DNA of 27,565 nt. It comes from Planctomycetaceae bacterium TMED10 (lineage in GTDB: Bacteria > Planctomycetota > Planctomycetia > Pirellulales > UBA7805). Location of the stretch: contig NHBP01000028.1 of the NCBI GenBank assembly GCA_002168195.1, positions 1 through 27,565 of the forward strand, read 5' to 3'. Below, piece by piece: positions 24,728 to 27,565 of this stretch (position 1 is its first letter; the number at the start of each line of letters is the position of its first letter). The notes below the pieces were generated by a model that was given only the letters and a program-made list of their open reading frames with translations, was not told the DNA's origin and made no database searches. The position numbers were made by a program, and so were the translations under genes.

Positions 24728-25581
24728 AGCGTTTGATTGTGGGTTGCGGTTATTTGGGTCGTCGCGTGGCCGATCTTTGGAATAGGGCAGGGGATACGGT
24801 TCATGTAGTAACGCGGAATCAAACGCATCGAGAAGAGTTTGAGCAATGGGGTTTGTTTCCGTTGCTCGGGGATATTCTTTTGCCCCAGTCTCTCGCTAGC
24901 TTACCGGAGGTTGATACGGTTTTGTTTGCGGTCGGTTACGATCGTTCGTCGCAGGCGAGTATGCATGAGGTCTATGTCGAGGGGCTTCGTAATCTACTTG
25001 AGGCACTTCCTGATCGGGTGAATCAGATACTGTACATCAGCTCCACCGGTGTGTATGCAGAGAGTGGCGGAGGCTGGGTCGATGAAGATTCGCCAACGAA
25101 AGCCGGTCGCGAGGCGACGAAAGCTTGTCTTGATGCGGAAAATCTTTTGCAGTCCCATCGGCGAGGGGTCGGCTGCAAAATTCTTCGGTGTGCAGGCATT
25201 TACGGGCCAAATCGATTGCCGCGTCGCGATGATCTGCTGAAGGGAAATCCGCTCCCAGTACCGGCAGACGGTTATTTAAATCTCATTCATGTCGAGGATG
25301 CAGCAAGGGCAGTGGACGCGGCTGCGGTTCGAGGTGTACCCGGTATTTATTCGATTTCTGATGGTGCGCCGACCCTCCGAAGAGATTATCTGAATGAGCT
25401 TGCCCGTTTGCTGGACGCACCCCCACCAAAATATATTTCGGATGGCGAAACTGTTTCCCCGCGGGGTGCAACGAGCAAGCGAGTTCGTAATGACCGGATG
25501 TGCAAAGAACTCGATGTCCAGTTAATTTATCCGACTTATCGTGAAGGTCTTGCGGCGATTGTGCAGGAAGACGATGCGTAG
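24724..25581 (+). CDS. NAD-dependent epimerase/dehydratase-like protein (SDR family)
   Basis: This 285-residue extended-SDR-like protein has a Rossmann fold. The dinucleotide motif GCGYLGRRVADLW is at residues 8-20, and ISSTGVYAESGGGWVDE with the SST strand follows. The usual YxxxK pair is not evident: the expected region reads ATKACLDAENLL, as in YeeZ-type proteins that lack it. LRCAGIYGPNR and LNLIHVEDAARAV follow. The start is TTG at 24724, overlapping the ruvX stop and preceded by GGGGGATGAGG, a good ribosome binding site. The reaction is unknown. The absent Tyr-Lys pair suggests a non-redox or binding role, which is inference. Confidence 0.85.
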   Translation: MKRLIVGCGYLGRRVADLWNRAGDTVHVVTRNQTHREEFEQWGLFPLLGDILLPQSLASLPEVDTVLFAVGYDRSSQASMHEVYVEGLRNLLEALPDRVNQILYISSTGVYAESGGGWVDEDSPTKAGREATKACLDAENLLQSHRRGVGCKILRCAGIYGPNRLPRRDDLLKGNPLPVPADGYLNLIHVEDAARAVDAAAVRGVPGIYSISDGAPTLRRDYLNELARLLDAPPPKYISDGETVSPRGATSKRVRNDRMCKELDVQLIYPTYREGLAAIVQEDDA

Positions 25582-25681
25582 ATCGAGGAGCTTTTGACTC
25601 GCCCTACCGCTTGGCGCAGGATGGCTGGCAACCGTAAAATCTGTTCTCTGAATCATACGGCGAATAGCTCACCGCTGAGTC

Positions 25682-25703
25682 AATCCGCTTTGCCGGATTT
25701 TTT
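25682..25703 (+). terminator. Rho-independent terminator after the ruvX-epimerase pair
   Basis: AATCCG (25682-25687) and CGGATT (25694-25699) form a perfect 6-bp stem with a 6-nt loop, and six T residues run from 25698 to 25703. It lies 100 bp after the epimerase stop (25581) and before the MBL gene (25735). It is the clearest intrinsic terminator in the window. Confidence 0.7.
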
Positions 25704-25734
25704 GGTCCGTCTGCTTTGTAAATAGGAAAATTTA

Positions 25735-26517
25735 ATGCTTGAACGTACACCTCTTTTTCCTCACGTTATCGAACTGAATCATGCCGCTGGCCATCGGATC
25801 GGGTGCTGTGTGTATTTGGTCTACGACGGGGATGATTGGCTACTGATTGATATTGGTTTTACCGAATCGGTAGACGAAATAATCGAAGTCATCAGACAAT
25901 TAGATTTTCCGCTCTCGAATTGCAGGACGATTGTTGCTACGCATGCGGATGCGGATCACGTTCAGGGGCTTGCGCGAGCAAAGCAGCTTTTAAAAACAAC
26001 TGCTACCGGTCACCCGCTGGCAGCCGCTCCATTACTAGAAGGAGATCGGCTCAAGACGTTTGCCGAAATTGAAGCTCAAAATATTCATTTAGACATGCCG
26101 TCCGTAAAGCTTGAAGAACTTGTGAAAGATGGAGACAAGATTAAGGTGGGATCGCTAGAACTGGAAGTCTGGCACACGCCGGGGCACACGGATAGTCAAC
26201 TAGCTTTCCGCTTGGGTAATCTGCTCTTTTCTGGTGACAATATTTACCGTGATGGGTGTGTGGGTGCAATCGATGCCCATCATGGCAGTGATATCCCACA
26301 ATTTATCAAATCGCTTAAGCGAATTCGTGGAAGTGATATTGAGTGGCTACTGCCAAGTCACGGCCCCGTTTTTCGTAAAAATGACGATCAGCTTGATGCG
26401 ACAATCCACCGTCTAGAGGGCTATCTGAGCATGGCTGACTTTGGCACATGTGCTACCAGTTGGCCCTTAATGGATGAATGGGATCAAGAGTTGCACGAAG
26501 GCCGCCTTCCGGGCTGA
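25735..26517 (+). CDS. MBL-fold metallo-hydrolase with HADADH variant motif
   Basis: This 260-residue metallo-beta-lactamase fold protein hydrolyses an unknown ester, thioester or amide. The metal motif is THADADH (H70, D72, D74, H75), where the second His of HxHxDH is Asp. The other ligands are present: TPGHTD (H151), FSGDN (D168) and PSHGP (H209). A conserved-looking [15 protein letters not shown] follows D168. ATG at 25735 has AGGAAAA upstream (25722 onward). It has no signal peptide. It probably forms its own unit after the intrinsic terminator, and a stem at 26520-26552 follows its stop. The D for H change could alter metal preference or activity. Confidence 0.85.
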   Translation: MLERTPLFPHVIELNHAAGHRIGCCVYLVYDGDDWLLIDIGFTESVDEIIEVIRQLDFPLSNCRTIVATHADADHVQGLARAKQLLKTTATGHPLAAAPLLEGDRLKTFAEIEAQNIHLDMPSVKLEELVKDGDKIKVGSLELEVWHTPGHTDSQLAFRLGNLLFSGDNIYRDGCVGAIDAHHGSDIPQFIKSLKRIRGSDIEWLLPSHGPVFRKNDDQLDATIHRLEGYLSMADFGTCATSWPLMDEWDQELHEGRLPG

Positions 26518-26519
26518 AA

Positions 26520-26552
26520 AGACGAAACACGCAAGGTTTGGGAGTTTCGTTT
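26520..26552 (+). terminator. stem-loop directly after the MBL gene
   Basis: ACGAAAC (26522-26528) and GTTTCGT (26544-26550) form a perfect 7-bp stem with a 15-nt loop; a G-T and an A-T pair extend it to 9. It begins 3 bp after the stop codon. The T-rich tail is short and broken by G and C, so it is only a candidate. Confidence 0.4.
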
Positions 26553-26596
26553 GCCCAATGTCGGTGTGTGCTAGCACCGGACTCTTTGTGGGTTGT

Positions 26597-26610
26597 AGCG
26601 AATATTCGCT
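26597..26610 (+). promoter_or_regulatory. 14-bp palindrome upstream of the tyrosine-rich protein gene
   Basis: AGCGAATATTCGCT is a perfect 14-bp inverted repeat. It ends 5 bp before TTGACC (26616-26621), a good -35 match. The best -10 is TAGAGT at 26641-26646 with a long 19-bp spacer, so the promoter may need an activator that binds the palindrome. This is inference from spacing. Confidence 0.4.
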
Positions 26611-26697
26611 TTACCTTGACCCTACGGCGTGCCGATGGGATAGAGTAGAGCCGGCCATCTTTTTACCCGCGCTGGCCCATTCCGGGGGGATGTTTGA

Positions 26698-27024
26698 ATG
26701 TTGGTACGCCTTATTGCTGCGGTATTATGCGTCGGTTTTATCGGCGGTTCCTTTGGTTCCCAGGATGCGAGTGCAGAACGTGCTTACGGTCGCGCCTGGG
26801 GATACACCTACAAGACCCAGGACTGGGAACGTTTCTACCACTATCCGTACGTTTACTATCCGCAAAATTTTTGGGGTAGTGAATATTATCGTAGTGCAGA
26901 CAGTTTGTATTATCGCTATCCGCCTGAAATGCGGATTCCGGTCTACAACAGGCAGTGGCAGAACTACTATCCGCAAGATCGCAAATACCATCAGGGACAC
27001 CACTTCAATTTGGACGTCTTTTAA
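26698..27024 (+). CDS. small secreted tyrosine-rich protein (planctomycete 'calmodulin-binding'-type)
   Basis: The 108-residue product has a signal peptide (MLVRLIAAVLCVGFIGG) with a probable cleavage after ASA, residue 26. The mature part is about 82 residues and has 17 tyrosines, nearly 21%, in clusters such as FYHYPYVYYP. It is also rich in Trp, Arg and His and has no Cys after the leader. From memory, similar small proteins are annotated in Pirellula-type planctomycetes as calmodulin-binding, but I know of no proof of that role. It may be an envelope or matrix protein, or a tyrosine crosslinking substrate. GGGGGGA at 26684-26690 lies 7 nt before the ATG. Conservation of YPQNFWGSEYYRSADSLYY is worth testing. 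Confidence 0.82.
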   Translation: MLVRLIAAVLCVGFIGGSFGSQDASAERAYGRAWGYTYKTQDWERFYHYPYVYYPQNFWGSEYYRSADSLYYRYPPEMRIPVYNRQWQNYYPQDRKYHQGHHFNLDVF

Positions 27025-27068
27025 TTAGATCGACGGATTTGGATCGATAAAGGCCCGCGAGAGAGTCC

Positions 27069-27565
27069 TCAAATGGGCCACTCCGAAGTTGCCAAATTAA
27101 AGAGAATCTCGGCTGCGGTTTTTACCTGCTCTAGATCGATCCACTCATCGTCTGTGTGCGCCTGAGCAATCGAACCCGGACCAAAGACGACTACCGGTAA
27201 GCCACTCGCCGCAAGTACGCCCGCATTCGTTCCATAAGGCGCCCCCTGGATCGTGCAAGCCTGGCCGTTGTTTTGAATGGCCTGCAGCAGGCAATCTGCC
27301 AGTGGTTTGTTTTGCTCACCGCATAGGCCTGGTGCGCTGAGCATCGGCATATCGTGTTGCAATTCGATTCCCTCTTTTTTCAAAGTCGCAAGGTGGTCGA
27401 TGGTGTGTTTATAGGCGTCTGCCGGAATTTCTGTCGGTAAAAGCCGCCGATCGATCTCGATCGAACAGCGATCCGGGATAGTGTTCACACTGACACCGCC
27501 GGTAATGGTTCCGACCGAGAGCGTTGCCTGACCGCAGAGGGCATCGCGACCGAACTGTGGCAAAA
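27069..27565 (-). CDS. M20-family peptidase/deacylase, partial (3' part)
   Basis: Only the C-terminal 165 or so codons are inside the window; the frame stays open at the right edge and the start lies beyond 27565. Family features are the dimerisation-domain segment (GGVSVNTIPDRCSIEIDRRL) and the terminal metal-site region FGPGSIAQAHTDDEWID, where the His is a metal ligand. The family includes ArgE, DapE, acetylornithine deacetylases and carboxypeptidase G2-like enzymes. The missing N-terminal half would hold the first metal ligands and the rest of the active site, so I cannot name the substrate. It converges with the tyrosine-rich gene. Confidence 0.85.
   Translation of the reverse strand, partial: LPQFGRDALCGQATLSVGTITGGVSVNTIPDRCSIEIDRRLLPTEIPADAYKHTIDHLATLKKEGIELQHDMPMLSAPGLCGEQNKPLADCLLQAIQNNGQACTIQGAPYGTNAGVLAASGLPVVVFGPGSIAQAHTDDEWIDLEQVKTAAEILFNLATSEWPI

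Noticed and set aside
26474..27028. 184-codon plus-strand frame overlapping the MBL end and the tyrosine-rich gene
   Set aside because: It is in another frame than both genes, and the overlapping products have a motif set or a signal peptide and good ribosome site, so this is a shadow.
27025..27068. ATCGA/TCGAT and GGCCC/GGGCC repeats between the last two genes
   Set aside because: Stems of only 5 bp with long loops and no T tract; not enough to call a bidirectional terminator.

Overview
This 27.6 kb window looks like chromosomal DNA of a Gram-negative bacterium, most likely a planctomycete (Planctomycetota, Pirellulales-like). The evidence is a DUF2617-type protein and a small tyrosine-rich secreted protein of a kind I associate with planctomycetes, LPS genes (lpxK, fused hldE), an NAD-type isocitrate dehydrogenase, base composition near 50% GC by eye, and few strong Shine-Dalgarno sites. 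The taxonomic call is inference from gene content. The DNA is gene-dense. I saw no rRNA, tRNA, CRISPR array, insertion sequence or phage gene.

Region 1 (1-7391) is the most unusual part. It holds an ebo-like metabolite cluster: a small unknown gene and a TatD/amidohydrolase (EboB-like) on the plus strand, facing a minus-strand run of a TIM-barrel isomerase-like protein, a UbiA prenyltransferase (EboC-like) and a phosphodiesterase-fold protein (EboF-like). Immediately upstream on the same strand is a complete ABC-2 exporter (one ATPase, two permeases). All six minus-strand genes lie within operon distance, so synthesis or modification of a prenylated metabolite and its export may be coupled. 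The ebo genes of other bacteria are linked to metabolite traffic, but their exact chemistry is not settled.

Region 2 (7559-11037) is a plus-strand housekeeping run: ispF (isoprenoid precursor), cysS, ruvC and ruvA. A good sigma70-type promoter precedes ispF, yet ispF has no ATG, GTG or TTG upstream of its conserved N-terminus. An ACG sits exactly where the start should be. CysS carries a tandem duplication of its C-terminal motif.

Region 3 (11151-16545) is an efflux operon: a TetR/CerR-like repressor, a membrane-fusion protein and a 1094-residue RND pump, with overlapping reading frames and a palindrome at the repressor's own promoter. No outer-membrane channel gene is present.

Region 4 (16593-19954) holds yebC, a COG2231 endonuclease-III-like glycosylase, a CPBP membrane protease and a DUF2617 protein. 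Region 5 (19959-23909) is a minus-strand run of NAD-isocitrate dehydrogenase, lpxK and hldE; the last two serve lipid A and heptose synthesis. Region 6 (24233-27565) holds ruvX, an NAD-dependent epimerase-like protein, an MBL-fold hydrolase with a variant metal motif, the tyrosine-rich secreted protein and the 3' part of an M20 peptidase that runs off the window.
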